Part shown: in pieces, positions 49,751 to 58,451 of the stretch
How positions within the stretch are numbered: the stretch's first letter is position 1
Layout of the letters: each line of letters begins with the position of its first letter
Assembly (NCBI GenBank): GCA_017463615.1
Contig: JAFTOU010000027.1
Span: 1-64,000 of the forward strand
Source of the DNA: Alistipes sp.
GTDB taxonomy: Bacteria > Bacteroidota > Bacteroidia > Bacteroidales > Rikenellaceae
DNA length: 64,000 nucleotides
Direction of reading: 5' to 3'
Notes under the pieces: model-generated
Database searches by the model: none
Told to the model about the DNA's origin: nothing
What the model saw: only the letters and a program-made list of their open reading frames with translations
Made by a program: the position numbers and the translations under genes

Positions 49751-51430
49751 ATGTTCCTCTACGGTATGAACATGATGAGCTCGGGTCTTCAGAAGACCGC
49801 CGGTAATCGTATGCGTAACCTGCTTACGGCAATGACTTCAAGCCCATTCAAGGGCGTGATGACAGGTCTGGGTATCACATCCATCATCCAGTCGTCAAGT
49901 GCTACAACCGTTATGGTCGTGGGCTTCGTAAACGCAGCGTTGCTAACCCTTAACCAGGCTATCGGTGTTATTATGGGTGCCAATATCGGTACCACCGTTA
50001 CCGCTTGGCTCGTCTCTCTGCTCGGCTTCAAGGCTGATATCTCTATCTTCGCAGTGCCTCTGATGGCTGTGGGCTTTGTGATGAGCATCGCTAAGAGCGA
50101 GAAGTACAAGAACATCAGCGAGTTTATTATCGGTTTCTCGTTGCTCTTCCTCGGTCTGTCGCTGATGAAGAACTCGGTGCCTGATTTGAACGAGACCCCA
50201 GAGATTCTCTCATTCATCCAGCAGTGGACTGGCTACGGCTTCGGCTCTGTGCTTATCTTCTTGGTATTCGGTACTGTACTGACCCTTATCCTCCAGTCGT
50301 CAAGTGCTACTATGGCCCTTACACTCATTATGATGAGCATGGGTTGGATTCCATTTGATATGGCTGCCGCTATGGTGCTTGGTGAGAATATCGGTACAAC
50401 TATCACCGCGAACCTCGCTGCTGCTGTAGGTAATCCAAACGCTCGCCGTGCAGCATTGGCACACACCCTCTTTAATGTGTTCGGTGTATGCTGGGCATTG
50501 ATTCTCTTCCGTCCATTCCTCTCGCTTATCGGCGTTATTATCTCGTGGATGGGCTATCCAAACCCTGCTCTTCTGGACTACTCTTCAACCTTCACAGCAG
50601 GTTCTGACGAGTCTACAGCCGCTCTGTATGGTGTCTCTATGCTCCACACCCTCTTCAATACATTCAACACCTGCATCCTGATTTGGTTCATCCCTACAAT
50701 CTCTAGGATTGTAACTTGGGCTATCAAGAGCAAGCCAGAGGACGAGGAGCAGAATGTACGCCTCAAGTTCATCAGCGCAGGTCCTATCGGCACTGCCGAG
50801 CTTGCACTTGGCGAGGCTAAGAACGAGATTATCCACTTCGCACAGATCTGCCGCAACGGTCTGGGTTATATCCGCTCGGCTGTTCACGCAACTAAGGAGG
50901 ATGAGTTTGAGAACTTCCGCAAGAAGCTGGTTAAGTACGAGGAGATTGCCGACCGTATTGAGTACGAGATTACAACATTCCTCAACGCTGTACCTCAGGA
51001 GAGCATCAGCGAAGATACCCGTACTCAGGTGAAGGCTATGTATAAGATTATCGGCGAGCTTGAGAGCCTCGGCGACTCTGGTGAGTCTATCAGTCGCATC
51101 CTCTCACGCCGCAATGTCCACAATAAGAGCTTCACCGAGCAGCATATTGAGAAGATTGACACTATGCTCGGCCTTATTGATAAGGCATACGGTATTATGA
51201 TTGACAACCTCAACTGCCAGAATAACGGTCAGGCAGAACTCCGCCGCGCCGTAGATTGCGAGATTGAGATTAACGATATGCGCAACACCCTGCGCGAGGC
51301 TGAGATTCTCAAGATTGAGAGCAACAACGCCGAGTACCAGAGCAGCGTATACTATATCGACCTCATCAACGAGATTGAGCGTATGGGCGACTATATGATC
51401 AACATCTCCGAGGCACTGCAGAGCAAGTAG
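49751..51430 (+). CDS. Na/Pi cotransporter family protein with PhoU-like tail
   Basis: This inner-membrane protein has two Na/Pi-cotransporter repeats, each with QSSSAT followed by GANIGTT or GENIGTT. A C-terminal helical PhoU-like domain (about 350-559) follows. It probably imports phosphate with sodium or regulates it. The ATG at 49751 gives 559 residues but starts at MFLYGMNMM, inside the usual first helix. Homologues have about 12-16 residues before this point, and the DNA just upstream (QIFTLLGALG in the same frame) encodes them without any ATG, GTG or TTG after the antiporter stop at 49706. A non-standard start such as ATT at 49724 is possible. Confidence 0.9.
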   Translation: MFLYGMNMMSSGLQKTAGNRMRNLLTAMTSSPFKGVMTGLGITSIIQSSSATTVMVVGFVNAALLTLNQAIGVIMGANIGTTVTAWLVSLLGFKADISIFAVPLMAVGFVMSIAKSEKYKNISEFIIGFSLLFLGLSLMKNSVPDLNETPEILSFIQQWTGYGFGSVLIFLVFGTVLTLILQSSSATMALTLIMMSMGWIPFDMAAAMVLGENIGTTITANLAAAVGNPNARRAALAHTLFNVFGVCWALILFRPFLSLIGVIISWMGYPNPALLDYSSTFTAGSDESTAALYGVSMLHTLFNTFNTCILIWFIPTISRIVTWAIKSKPEDEEQNVRLKFISAGPIGTAELALGEAKNEIIHFAQICRNGLGYIRSAVHATKEDEFENFRKKLVKYEEIADRIEYEITTFLNAVPQESISEDTRTQVKAMYKIIGELESLGDSGESISRILSRRNVHNKSFTEQHIEKIDTMLGLIDKAYGIMIDNLNCQNNGQAELRRAVDCEIEINDMRNTLREAEILKIESNNAEYQSSVYYIDLINEIERMGDYMINISEALQSK

Positions 51431-51441
51431 TCTTTGCCGTT

Positions 51442-51488
51442 ACAACAAAAACAACCCGTCTATGCTTTAGACGGGTTGTTTTTGTTGT
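51442..51488 (+). terminator. Strong Rho-independent terminator
   Basis: ACAACAAAAACAACCCGTC (51442-51460) pairs perfectly with GACGGGTTGTTTTTGTTGT (51470-51488) around TATGCTTTA. It ends the rightward transporter operon and could act in both directions. Confidence 0.92.
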
Positions 51489-51530
51489 TGGCTGTTGTCT
51501 TTTCAATGGCAGCGTTCCGCGACGCTTGCG
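51488..51530. repeat. Degenerate heptamer/repeat B remnant
   Basis: TTGGCTGTTGTCTTTTC, followed by AATGGCAGCGTTCCGCGACGC, corresponds to the heptamer array and hairpin seen at 21644 and 26565 but is decayed. The region 51531-51587 up to palindrome A holds nothing else I recognise apart from a TGCACC. Confidence 0.5.
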
Positions 51531-51587
51531 CCTCTCTTAGCAGCCTTTAATATATCGCCCACCACTGCCTACTCTCTGCACCGCCCC

Positions 51588-51712
51588 CTTTGGCGTCAGA
51601 AGGTGGTAGTAGGTGTGCATCGTGAAAAATCCCTGGATGGGACATACTAAAGCGTATTTCCCATTCAGGGATTTGAGGGATGTGCAGCTAATACCACCTT
51701 ATCACGCCAAAG
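51588..51712. repeat. Nested palindrome A, copy 5
   Basis: The outer arms CTTTGGCGTCAGAAGGTGGT and its near complement (ACCACCTTATCACGCCAAAG) enclose an inner stem AAATCCCTGGATGGGA/TCCCATTCAGGGATTT. The tip is ATAC-TAAAGC-GTAT. Its last 11 nt lie inside the YIP1-like gene and supply its final codons and TGA stop. Confidence 0.85.
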
Positions 51713-52247
51713 TCACGGCTATTTGAACTACAATGAATGCTACTACCGCCTTCCAACCACTAACATTGCAGCTGACAGCGAAGGCGTTATAGTTCCAGAG
51801 GTAATATAGGGCGAGGCAAGCAAGGGTCCAGATGCCATAAATCAGCAGGGGTATCATATCGCCATTTTGAGGGTGTTCGCCGCTCTGCAGAGCAGCCATC
51901 ATCTCGGCGGTGCTATCAGCCACGACGGGCAGGAGCATAGGGGCGATAAGCAGCAGCATAATGAGCTGTGCGAAGGCGGTAGTGCCGAGGATGTCAATAA
52001 GTCTAATCTTAGATTTTGTCAGCAGCAGACCGCAGAGGTAGAGCAGCAGCGCGGGGAATAGCCACCAGACCACCTGCATAGCGAGCACATACCAGAACGA
52101 GGCATCTGCATAGCCGACATGGATGTAGCTATCCTGAATCATACCGCCGCTGTAGAGCATCAGCGCCGCGGCGATGATAAATATTGCACCAAAGGCGAGG
52201 GACTTCAGCCCCGCGATGTAACGAAATGGGTTAAAGAGTCTGTTCAT
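51702..52247 (-). CDS. YIP1-like integral membrane protein
   Basis: From the ATG at 52247 the protein has 181 residues with an N-terminal NRLFNPFRYIAGLKS segment typical of YIP1-type proteins. About five membrane helices follow. The function is unknown. It overlaps the DUF2089 gene by 17 nt, so the two are probably coupled. Its last three or so codons and stop are formed by the right arm of nested palindrome A, which shows that the repeat was inserted at, or has shaped, the end of the gene. Confidence 0.75.
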   Translation of the reverse strand: MNRLFNPFRYIAGLKSLAFGAIFIIAAALMLYSGGMIQDSYIHVGYADASFWYVLAMQVVWWLFPALLLYLCGLLLTKSKIRLIDILGTTAFAQLIMLLLIAPMLLPVVADSTAEMMAALQSGEHPQNGDMIPLLIYGIWTLACLALYYLWNYNAFAVSCNVSGWKAVVAFIVVQIAVTLA

Positions 52248-52521
52248 TGTCGTCGTATTTTTTAAGGTTATCAATTATCTGGTCAAGCATATTTCGTACC
52301 GTCGGATAGCTCAGACCCATATCCGCAGCCATCTGCTTTAGCGAGCCGCTGCAGCTGACAAACGCCATAACAAACTGCTGCTCCTCCGCCGAGAGACGAA
52401 GTATCGGATGCACATCGTACTGCCCCGAAATCTGCGTATCGCACTCACCGCAGTGCAACCCAATCACCTTGAGCTCACCGCCACACGATGGACAAATGGT
52501 TGGAAAATTCCTCTTTTTCAT
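52231..52521 (-). CDS. DUF2089 zinc-ribbon/HTH protein
   Basis: This 96-residue protein has two zinc-binding Cys pairs near the N terminus (CPSCGG and CGECD). A helical segment with a helix-turn-helix-like pattern follows (LKQMAADMGLSYPTVRNMLDQII). This is the DUF2089 family, thought to be small transcription regulators. It lies between the PH-domain gene and the YIP1-like gene, overlapping the latter by 17 nt, and may regulate this operon. The start at 52521 places the zinc ribbon at the N terminus as usual. Confidence 0.88.
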   Translation of the reverse strand: MKKRNFPTICPSCGGELKVIGLHCGECDTQISGQYDVHPILRLSAEEQQFVMAFVSCSGSLKQMAADMGLSYPTVRNMLDQIIDNLKKYDDNEQTL

Positions 52522-52523
52522 AG

Positions 52524-52985
52524 CTATATTTCTAATCCGTTTCTGCTACTTATTACATAACTCCTCTGCTCCGTGCGAACAAGATATAACGACTCCCTGT
52601 CGCCACTGTACATCCTGTAACGCCCAATCTTGAAACTCTCAAATATCCCATACCAGCCAAAGTAACCGCCACTGCCAAATACCCGCAACGAACCCATAAT
52701 ATCCTCACGACCTATAGCCCTAATCTCAACTATCTCGCTGCGCAAAATCTTTGTCTGCCCTATCGGATGCACCACCCTAATCTCCTGCGCATCCACAACC
52801 AACCGCCACGGCATACAGAGCAACACACTCGCCACCATCGCCACCGCCACAGCACTGGCTACCAACCCCTGCACTACCCCAACACTCCACATATCCACCA
52901 CCACAAACACCAGCACTCCGCTCACCACCGCACTCGTCAGTTTCACGCCACCACTAAACCGAAACCTCTCCGTTCTCATAACCAT
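52524..52985 (-). CDS. Membrane protein with bacterial PH-like domain
   Basis: From the ATG at 52985 the protein has 153 residues with two membrane helices (about 15-55) and a beta-rich C-terminal domain. The phrase LRSEIVEIRAI is typical of bacterial PH (bPH_6-like) domains, and a GGYFGWYG turn follows. The function is unknown. A start at 53045 would lie upstream of the promoter, so it is rejected. It is the first gene of a leftward three-gene unit with DUF2089 and the YIP1-like gene. Confidence 0.78.
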   Translation of the reverse strand: MVMRTERFRFSGGVKLTSAVVSGVLVFVVVDMWSVGVVQGLVASAVAVAMVASVLLCMPWRLVVDAQEIRVVHPIGQTKILRSEIVEIRAIGREDIMGSLRVFGSGGYFGWYGIFESFKIGRYRMYSGDRESLYLVRTEQRSYVISSRNGLEI

Positions 52986-53014
52986 TTTTATAATATTATT
53001 TACCTTTTCTTTCA

Positions 53015-53046
53015 CAAAGTTAAAACATTGTTTAATAAAATGCAAA
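53015..53046 (-). promoter_or_regulatory. Promoter of the PH-domain/DUF2089/YIP1 operon
   Basis: Read leftward, -33 TTTG (53043-53046) and -7 TAACTTTG (53015-53022) are 20 nt apart, giving a leader of about 22 nt. Confidence 0.75.
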
Positions 53047-53096
53047 TAAATTTATAAAAAAGTTAGAGTGTCGTTGTGAGAATAGCTTGATAAAAT

Positions 53097-53127
53097 AACA
53101 ATGACGAGAAAATTTCTCGTCATTGTT
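53097..53127 (-). terminator. Terminator of the BspA-like trio
   Basis: AACAATGACGAG pairs perfectly with CTCGTCATTGTT, extended through GAAAATTTC. On the leftward strand it is followed by ATTTTATC, 19 nt after the stop of the 101-residue gene. Confidence 0.85.
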
Positions 53128-53145
53128 ACTAACCGTAAATATTTC

Positions 53146-53451
53146 TTACTTTGTTGCTTTTAAGCGACCGTATAAAAACATACACATTCCACTCTTATCA
53201 AAACTTAGTTCTATTTCGTTATCAGAGGCTATTGTAGTAGCAGTTGCATTAACAATATCTCCATCTATTCCATCAAAAGCAAGACTCTCTACTAATTCGC
53301 ATATTTCATCATAATTTTTCCCCTTAAAAAGTGTCTTATTTTCTATTATTATACGATACCACTTTTGCTTAGTAACTTCTGAGAGTCCTTTCTCTTTTAG
53401 ATATTCAGAGAGAACTGTATTTTCCAATGTTTCAAAACTTTTCGTATTCAT
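53146..53451 (-). CDS. Hypothetical protein A of the AT-rich trio
   Basis: I do not recognise this 101-residue protein. It is cytoplasmic by appearance, acidic in the middle (DGIDGDIVNATATTIASDNE) and has no signal or membrane segment. Its AT-rich codons differ clearly from the GC-richer codons of genes on either side. It lies 5 nt after the 88-residue gene and ends before a strong terminator, so it is the last of a three-gene leftward unit. It could be an immunity or chaperone protein for the surface protein, which is speculation. Confidence 0.7.
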   Translation of the reverse strand: MNTKSFETLENTVLSEYLKEKGLSEVTKQKWYRIIIENKTLFKGKNYDEICELVESLAFDGIDGDIVNATATTIASDNEIELSFDKSGMCMFLYGRLKATK

Positions 53452-53456
53452 AGCTC

Positions 53457-53723
53457 TTAGTATTCTTCATTTATAATATAACGACATCCACCATATTCTA
53501 ATGCTTTTATGTTATTAATTACGACCTCTTGATATTGATCAATATAAATAATAGTCGGACGCACATCTTTAATGTATTCAGGAACCCGCATTCCAGTTGA
53601 TGCCACCCCTTGTAAAATATTATCATCCTTTGTCTCAATCTTAACATTTAGACAAATTCTATTGTCGTGCCAATAATCTATGATATTGAATAGATCCAAT
53701 AGGCTAATGTTCTTTTCTTCCAT
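53457..53723 (-). CDS. Hypothetical protein B of the AT-rich trio
   Basis: The 88-residue protein starts MEEKNISLLDLFNIIDYWHD and is otherwise a mix of short strands (VKIETKDDNILQGVAS, TIIYIDQYQEVVI). It has no signal peptide, and I do not recognise its family. It sits 17 nt after the BspA-like gene and 5 nt before the 101-residue gene. The low GC content suggests recent acquisition together with its neighbours. Confidence 0.7.
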   Translation of the reverse strand: MEEKNISLLDLFNIIDYWHDNRICLNVKIETKDDNILQGVASTGMRVPEYIKDVRPTIIYIDQYQEVVINNIKALEYGGCRYIINEEY

Positions 53724-53740
53724 AATGTTAATATCTATTT

Positions 53741-55261
53741 TTATTCAAAATCGTATGGTTCCATAAATTTCTCGTATCTGACCCAATTATTCTGTGATAC
53801 ATTATCATTCGAGACATATGAATATGACTGATATGCATCATAAGAAGCACGTGGTACATATATTTTCATTTGGGAATTAACAACAAAAGATGCAGAAACA
53901 ACCGTAGTATAATCGCTCATCCAAAAGTGTATCGCAGGAGGAGTTAATGGTTTGCAGTATATTTCCACCAAACTGCCGCATCCCCAAAAGGCTTCTTCGC
54001 CTATAGTTGTAACGCCCTTGCCAATAATGACTTTTGTAAGCGAAGAACAACCACGGAATGCGCCGCCCTCAATAGAAGCAACCCCGTCTGGGATGATTAT
54101 TACACTTGTCAGTGAGGAGCAACCACGGAATGCGCCGCCCCCAATAGAAGTAACGCTTTCTGGAATAGTTACACTTGTCAGTGAGGAGCAATCAGAGAAT
54201 GCAGTACTGCCAATAGAAGTAACGCTATTGCCAATTGTTGCACTTGTAAGCGAAGAGCAACTAAGGAATGCAGAAATGCCAATAGTTATTACTGTCTCAG
54301 GTAGAACTATCTTCCACAAAGATGTACAACCAGAAAAAGCGCCGTTTAGTATTTCTGTAATCCCCGTAAAATATTTTAACTCCGTAAATGCTATAATACT
54401 ACTACCTTTGAATTTTGTTCCGATGGTCGTTACCGCTGCTGCCTCTGCATACGACAGTTCGCCATCGTTGTTAGTATCCCAATTCTTGCAACAAATCGCC
54501 TTGACCCGCAAGTCCTCAAACTGAATATTTTCTTTATCGTGCTTTGGTAGTGTAATCATTGTGCCGTCCGCAAGATTGAAATAGACATACTCGTCGTCTT
54601 GCGTTACGCTGGAGAAGATACTATCGCCGTCGCTACCGTCGCTACCGTCTGCTCCATCACTACCATCTGCTCCGTCCTCGCCCGTAGCCTTGCCAAGTTC
54701 AGTCCAAGTTGCGCCGTTGTCGTATGATACATACCAGTAGTCGTTCTCAATCTTTAGACGAGGGGTGATACCGTCTGCTCCATTTGAGCCATCCTGACCG
54801 TTGCTGCCGTTTGTGCCGTTTACTCCGTTTGCTTGAACCTTATTGCCCTTGCCGTCTAATAGCCACTCTCCGTCTACGGTCCAGTAGTAGATGCCGTCGG
54901 TGTCCTTCATAACGCCAATCTGAGGGGTGTAGCCGTCTTTGCCGTTAGCGCCGTCTTTGCCATCTTCGCCGTGATAGATTGTAATTGTGTCGCTATGGGC
55001 AAAAGTGATGGTGTAGCCAACCACCTCGCCATCCTTGCGCATAGGTGCTACATTTGTGATGTAGTCATTCTTCTGCAACGCCTCTACAATAGACTGCAAC
55101 GAGCTGATGTTGGTATTCATCTGCTTGCACAGCTCCTCCAGCGCTACGATGCGCTTTTCGTGGTCGTTGATTTTGTCCCAAATTGCCGAGTCGTCAAACT
55201 TGCTGCACGAAGATGCAACGAATGCCAAAGCGATGGCAAATAGTGTAAACAATCTTTTCAT
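53741..55261 (-). CDS. BspA-like leucine-rich-repeat surface lipoprotein with collagen-like stretches
   Basis: From the ATG at 55261 the protein has 506 residues: a lipoprotein signal (SSC, Cys 18) and a coiled coil (IVALEELCKQMNTNISSLQS). Beta modules follow, interspersed with collagen-like Gly-X-X runs (GEDGKDGANGKDG, GSNGQDGSNGADG, GADGSDGADGSDGSDG). Then come an EF-hand-like loop (DTNNDGELSYAEA) and five or more BspA-type repeats (FSDCSSLTSVTIPESVTSIG). The N-terminal part resembles the PL29-lyase N domain often found in such proteins. It is likely exposed and adhesive. Codons to 55420 lack a signal peptide and are rejected. Confidence 0.88.
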   Translation of the reverse strand: MKRLFTLFAIALAFVASSCSKFDDSAIWDKINDHEKRIVALEELCKQMNTNISSLQSIVEALQKNDYITNVAPMRKDGEVVGYTITFAHSDTITIYHGEDGKDGANGKDGYTPQIGVMKDTDGIYYWTVDGEWLLDGKGNKVQANGVNGTNGSNGQDGSNGADGITPRLKIENDYWYVSYDNGATWTELGKATGEDGADGSDGADGSDGSDGDSIFSSVTQDDEYVYFNLADGTMITLPKHDKENIQFEDLRVKAICCKNWDTNNDGELSYAEAAAVTTIGTKFKGSSIIAFTELKYFTGITEILNGAFSGCTSLWKIVLPETVITIGISAFLSCSSLTSATIGNSVTSIGSTAFSDCSSLTSVTIPESVTSIGGGAFRGCSSLTSVIIIPDGVASIEGGAFRGCSSLTKVIIGKGVTTIGEEAFWGCGSLVEIYCKPLTPPAIHFWMSDYTTVVSASFVVNSQMKIYVPRASYDAYQSYSYVSNDNVSQNNWVRYEKFMEPYDFE

Positions 55262-55739
55262 TTTACATTGTTTTTCTACCGTAGCAACTCCTATGCGGTG
55301 GGTTATATAAAAAGAAAGTGTGGAGTTGGTTTCGTTTATCAATCTGAAGGTTGTGGAATGACCTATGACAACAATAAACGATACAATGCCCCACACTTGG
55401 ATAGTATGGGGTATATGCACAAAGCGTGCATAGCCACATAGCTATACAAGAAATGAGTGATGTTCGTTGTCCCGTTGTCAAGAAAACTTCCACATTTTCA
55501 GATTAGGACTGCGAAAACACTTTCAATATGTCTGTAATCGGTCTGATTACAATCACAAAATTAAAAATAATTTCTGAAACGAACAACACTCAGTGGGGAC
55601 ATTGTTTGGGCAGAATACAAAAAAATATCTATCGCTTAATCTGCGCAAAAACAGCGATTAGAGATATTTTGGATATTTGTGATAGGCAACAGAAATGATA
55701 TGGCGCAGGAGATTTACGACGGTTGGGGTGCAGAGGTTT
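55262..55739. other. Intergenic region upstream of the BspA-like gene
   Basis: No gene is supported in this stretch. It holds a perfect inverted repeat TGTAATC-ggtct-GATTACA (55533-55551), a plausible operator. A weak leftward -7 box, TAATTTTG (55556-55563), has no -33. A hairpin-like pair, AAATATCT and AGATATT, lies around 55625-55672. It is AT-rich like the genes to its left. Confidence 0.5.
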
Positions 55740-55776
55740 AACAATAAATCCCAGCAGATTGCTGGGATTTATTGTT
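55740..55776 (-). terminator. Terminator hairpin at the galM stop
   Basis: AACAATAAATCCCAGCA (55740-55756) pairs perfectly with TGCTGGGATTTATTGTT (55760-55776). The hairpin begins within the galM stop codon triplet. The T-tract on the leftward strand is part of the stem. Confidence 0.8.
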
Positions 55777-56828
55777 TATACAGTTCTCAGGCGGAAGACT
55801 ATCTTTTGGCAGTAGAGCTCGCCCTCGTGCAGGATGATGCTTGGGAACGACTCCTGATTGACCGCGTCGGGATAGCCCTGGCACTCAATAGCCACGCCCG
55901 CGTAGTCGCAGTAGCGGGTATCGGACTTTGTCAGAGGGCAGCCACCGCTGAGCCAGTTGCCCGTATAGACCATACAGCCTGGCTGTGAGGAGAGAATCTC
56001 CACCGCGCGACCCGAAGCGGGGTCTGTGAGCGTGCCCACCTCGCCCAGGATATTCTTTTTCCAGCCATCAACGACAAAGAAGTGGTCGTAGCCCCTAAAG
56101 TCGCGGATATGGTTGAACTCTGCCTCAATATCATCGCCCAAGCGGCGCGGTGAGGTAAAGTCCTGCGGAGTTGATGCAACATCAAGCAGCGTGCCCGTAG
56201 GAATCTGTACAGCGTTCATCTCCAGCGCCTTAGAGCAGTTGAGTTGCAGGGTGTGGTTATGGATAGTACCTGAATTTTCGCCCGCGAGGTTCCAGTAGGT
56301 ATGGTTTGTAAGATTTACCGGCGTAGTGGCATCGGACTTTGCCATAAGGGTAATCTCGAGGTTATTCTCGTCGTCAAAGTCGTAGACAACCTGTGCCGTA
56401 ACCTCGCCAGGGTAACCGCAATCGCCATCCTCAGAGACGAGGGTGAAGATTACGCGGTTATACTCCACGCAGCTCTCCCAGAGGCGGTTAGAGAAGTTCT
56501 TTGTACCGCCGTGCAGGTGGTTAGGACCATTATTTACCTCAAGGTGGTACTCCTTGCCATCTACGGTCATACGACCGCCAGCGATACGGTTTGCCACGCG
56601 ACCCACGGTCTTACCCGCGCAAGCGCCATCGCCGAAGTAGCTCATAGGGGCTTTATAGCCCAGCACCACATCCTCAACATTGCCATTGCGGTCGGCGAAC
56701 TTAACGCTAACGATACCTGCGCCGATATTACTCAGCTGCACCTGACTACCCAGAGAGTTAGTGAGCGTGTAGATAACAATAGCCTCGCCCTCTGGCGTAG
56801 CGCCCCAGATATGCTGCAAAATCTCCAT
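55776..56828 (-). CDS. galM: Aldose 1-epimerase (galactose mutarotase)
   Basis: GalM interconverts alpha and beta anomers of aldoses such as galactose. The 350-residue protein (from the ATG at 56828) has the family landmarks NRIAGGRMTVDGKEY, NGPNHLHGG with an active-site His, LTNHTYWNLAG with the second His, and GYDHFFVV. The C-terminal catalytic glutamate lies in VAIECQGYPDA. An ATG at 56843 would overlap gltX and is less likely. It follows the gltX stop by one nucleotide. It probably acts on sugars in the cytoplasm, as no signal peptide is seen. Confidence 0.95.
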   Translation of the reverse strand: MEILQHIWGATPEGEAIVIYTLTNSLGSQVQLSNIGAGIVSVKFADRNGNVEDVVLGYKAPMSYFGDGACAGKTVGRVANRIAGGRMTVDGKEYHLEVNNGPNHLHGGTKNFSNRLWESCVEYNRVIFTLVSEDGDCGYPGEVTAQVVYDFDDENNLEITLMAKSDATTPVNLTNHTYWNLAGENSGTIHNHTLQLNCSKALEMNAVQIPTGTLLDVASTPQDFTSPRRLGDDIEAEFNHIRDFRGYDHFFVVDGWKKNILGEVGTLTDPASGRAVEILSSQPGCMVYTGNWLSGGCPLTKSDTRYCDYAGVAIECQGYPDAVNQESFPSIILHEGELYCQKIVFRLRTV

Positions 56829-56829
56829 C

Positions 56830-58365
56830 TTACTGAGCGTCAATAGGTTTTACACTTGCAAAGAGAGCATCAATACGCTTCAGGCACTCCTCCTTGCCCA
56901 AGAAGGCGGTAACATCGTACATACCCGGTCCCTTACCAGCACCAACGAGTGCCAAACGGAGCGAGTTCATCACCTGACCTACGCCATAGCCCTTCTCCGA
57001 AATCCAGCCGTGAACGATGGTCTCGGTGTTCTCCTTGCTAAAGTCGTCTATAGATGCAAGCACCTCGCGCACCTCCGAGAGGATACGAGGGTTGTCGCCC
57101 TTCCAGTACTTCTTAACCTGCTTCTCGTCGTACTCAGCAGGTGCAACGAAGAAGTATGATGTCAAATCCCACAACTCCGATGCAAATGTAGCACGCTCCT
57201 TCATAATGCCCGCTACGAAGCCCGCAGTCTCATCCGACACCTCAATGCCATGCTCGCGCAGTATTGGCTGGTAAATCTCAGCAAGCTCTGCGTCTGTCTT
57301 ATGGTGCATATACTGGGCATTGAACCACTTAGCCTTATCTGGCTGGAAGCGAGCGCCCGACTTAGAGACGCGCTCCAGAGAGAAGGCATCAATAAGCTCC
57401 TGCATAGAGAATATCTCCTGCTCCGTACCTGGGTTCCAACCCAGCAGGGCGAGCATATTGATAAACGCCTCGGCAAAATATCCATCCTCGCGGTAGCCGT
57501 GCGCAGTATCGCCCGTAGGAGATACCCAGTAGAGTGGGAATACAGGGAAGCCCATCTTGTCGCCATCGCGCTTTGAGAGCTTACCTCCGCCCGTAGGCTT
57601 AAGTAGCAGCGGCAGGTGGGCAAACTCTGGCTGGGTCTCTGTCCAACCAAAGGCGCGATAGAGCAGGTAGTGCAGTGGCAGCGAAGGCAACCACTCCTCA
57701 CCACGAATAACATGCGAAATCTCCATCAAGTGGTCATCCACAATATTTGCCAGATGGTATGTTGGCAGCGCATCTACACTCTTGTAGAGCACCTTATCGT
57801 CAAGGGTTGATGTATTTACCTCTACATCGCCACGAATAAGGTCGTGCATCGCAACGGTCTCATTCTCAGGCATCTTGAAGCGGATAACCCAGATATCGCC
57901 ACGCGCAATGCGAGCCTCTACCTCCTCGGCACTCAGGCTGAGCGATGTTGGCAGCGTGGTGCGCACCTTGTAGTTGTAGGCAAATGTCTCGCCACGCTCC
58001 TCATACTGCTTGCGCAGCGCCTCAAGCTCCTCCGAAGTATCAAAGGCGTAGTATGCCCAACCGGCCTCTACAAGCTGCTTGGCATACTTGAGGTATATCT
58101 CACGGCGCTCAGACTGACGATATGGCGCATGCGGACCACCATAGCCCACACCCTCGTCAATCTCAATACCGCACCAGCGGAGCGACTCTATGATATACTC
58201 CTCTGCACCAGGCACAAAACGCTGCGAGTCGGTATCCTCAATACGCAGAATCATCTTACCACCGTGATGGCGTGCAAAAAGGTAGTTATACAGCGCTGTA
58301 CGCACTCCACCGATATGCAGCGGACCTGTTGGCGACGGCGCAAAACGAACACGAACTTCTCTCAT
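56830..58365 (-). CDS. gltX: Glutamyl-tRNA synthetase
   Basis: GltX charges tRNA-Glu with glutamate. The 511-residue class I synthetase has the HIGH-type motif in [15 protein letters not shown] at the N terminus, the KMSKS-type motif in [11 protein letters not shown], and a C-terminal helical anticodon-binding domain. Its length is normal. The ATG is preceded at about 10 nt by TTRGCYR heptamers. It lies 86 nt after a nucleotidyltransferase gene and is directly followed by galM. Confidence 0.97.
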   Translation of the reverse strand: MREVRVRFAPSPTGPLHIGGVRTALYNYLFARHHGGKMILRIEDTDSQRFVPGAEEYIIESLRWCGIEIDEGVGYGGPHAPYRQSERREIYLKYAKQLVEAGWAYYAFDTSEELEALRKQYEERGETFAYNYKVRTTLPTSLSLSAEEVEARIARGDIWVIRFKMPENETVAMHDLIRGDVEVNTSTLDDKVLYKSVDALPTYHLANIVDDHLMEISHVIRGEEWLPSLPLHYLLYRAFGWTETQPEFAHLPLLLKPTGGGKLSKRDGDKMGFPVFPLYWVSPTGDTAHGYREDGYFAEAFINMLALLGWNPGTEQEIFSMQELIDAFSLERVSKSGARFQPDKAKWFNAQYMHHKTDAELAEIYQPILREHGIEVSDETAGFVAGIMKERATFASELWDLTSYFFVAPAEYDEKQVKKYWKGDNPRILSEVREVLASIDDFSKENTETIVHGWISEKGYGVGQVMNSLRLALVGAGKGPGMYDVTAFLGKEECLKRIDALFASVKPIDAQ

Positions 58366-58374
58366 TTTTCACTA

Positions 58375-58402
58375 TTGGCTGTTAGCTGCTGGCTATCAGC
58401 CT
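58375..58402. repeat. Short heptamer array upstream of gltX
   Basis: TTGGCTG, TTAGCTG and CTGGCTA are tandem TTRGCYR-type units, about 10 nt from the gltX ATG on its 5' side. No hairpin or palindrome A accompanies them. Confidence 0.6.
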
Positions 58403-58451
58403 GCAATTTATTGTTAATACTATGTTTTATTCTCTTGTCTATAAAACAATT

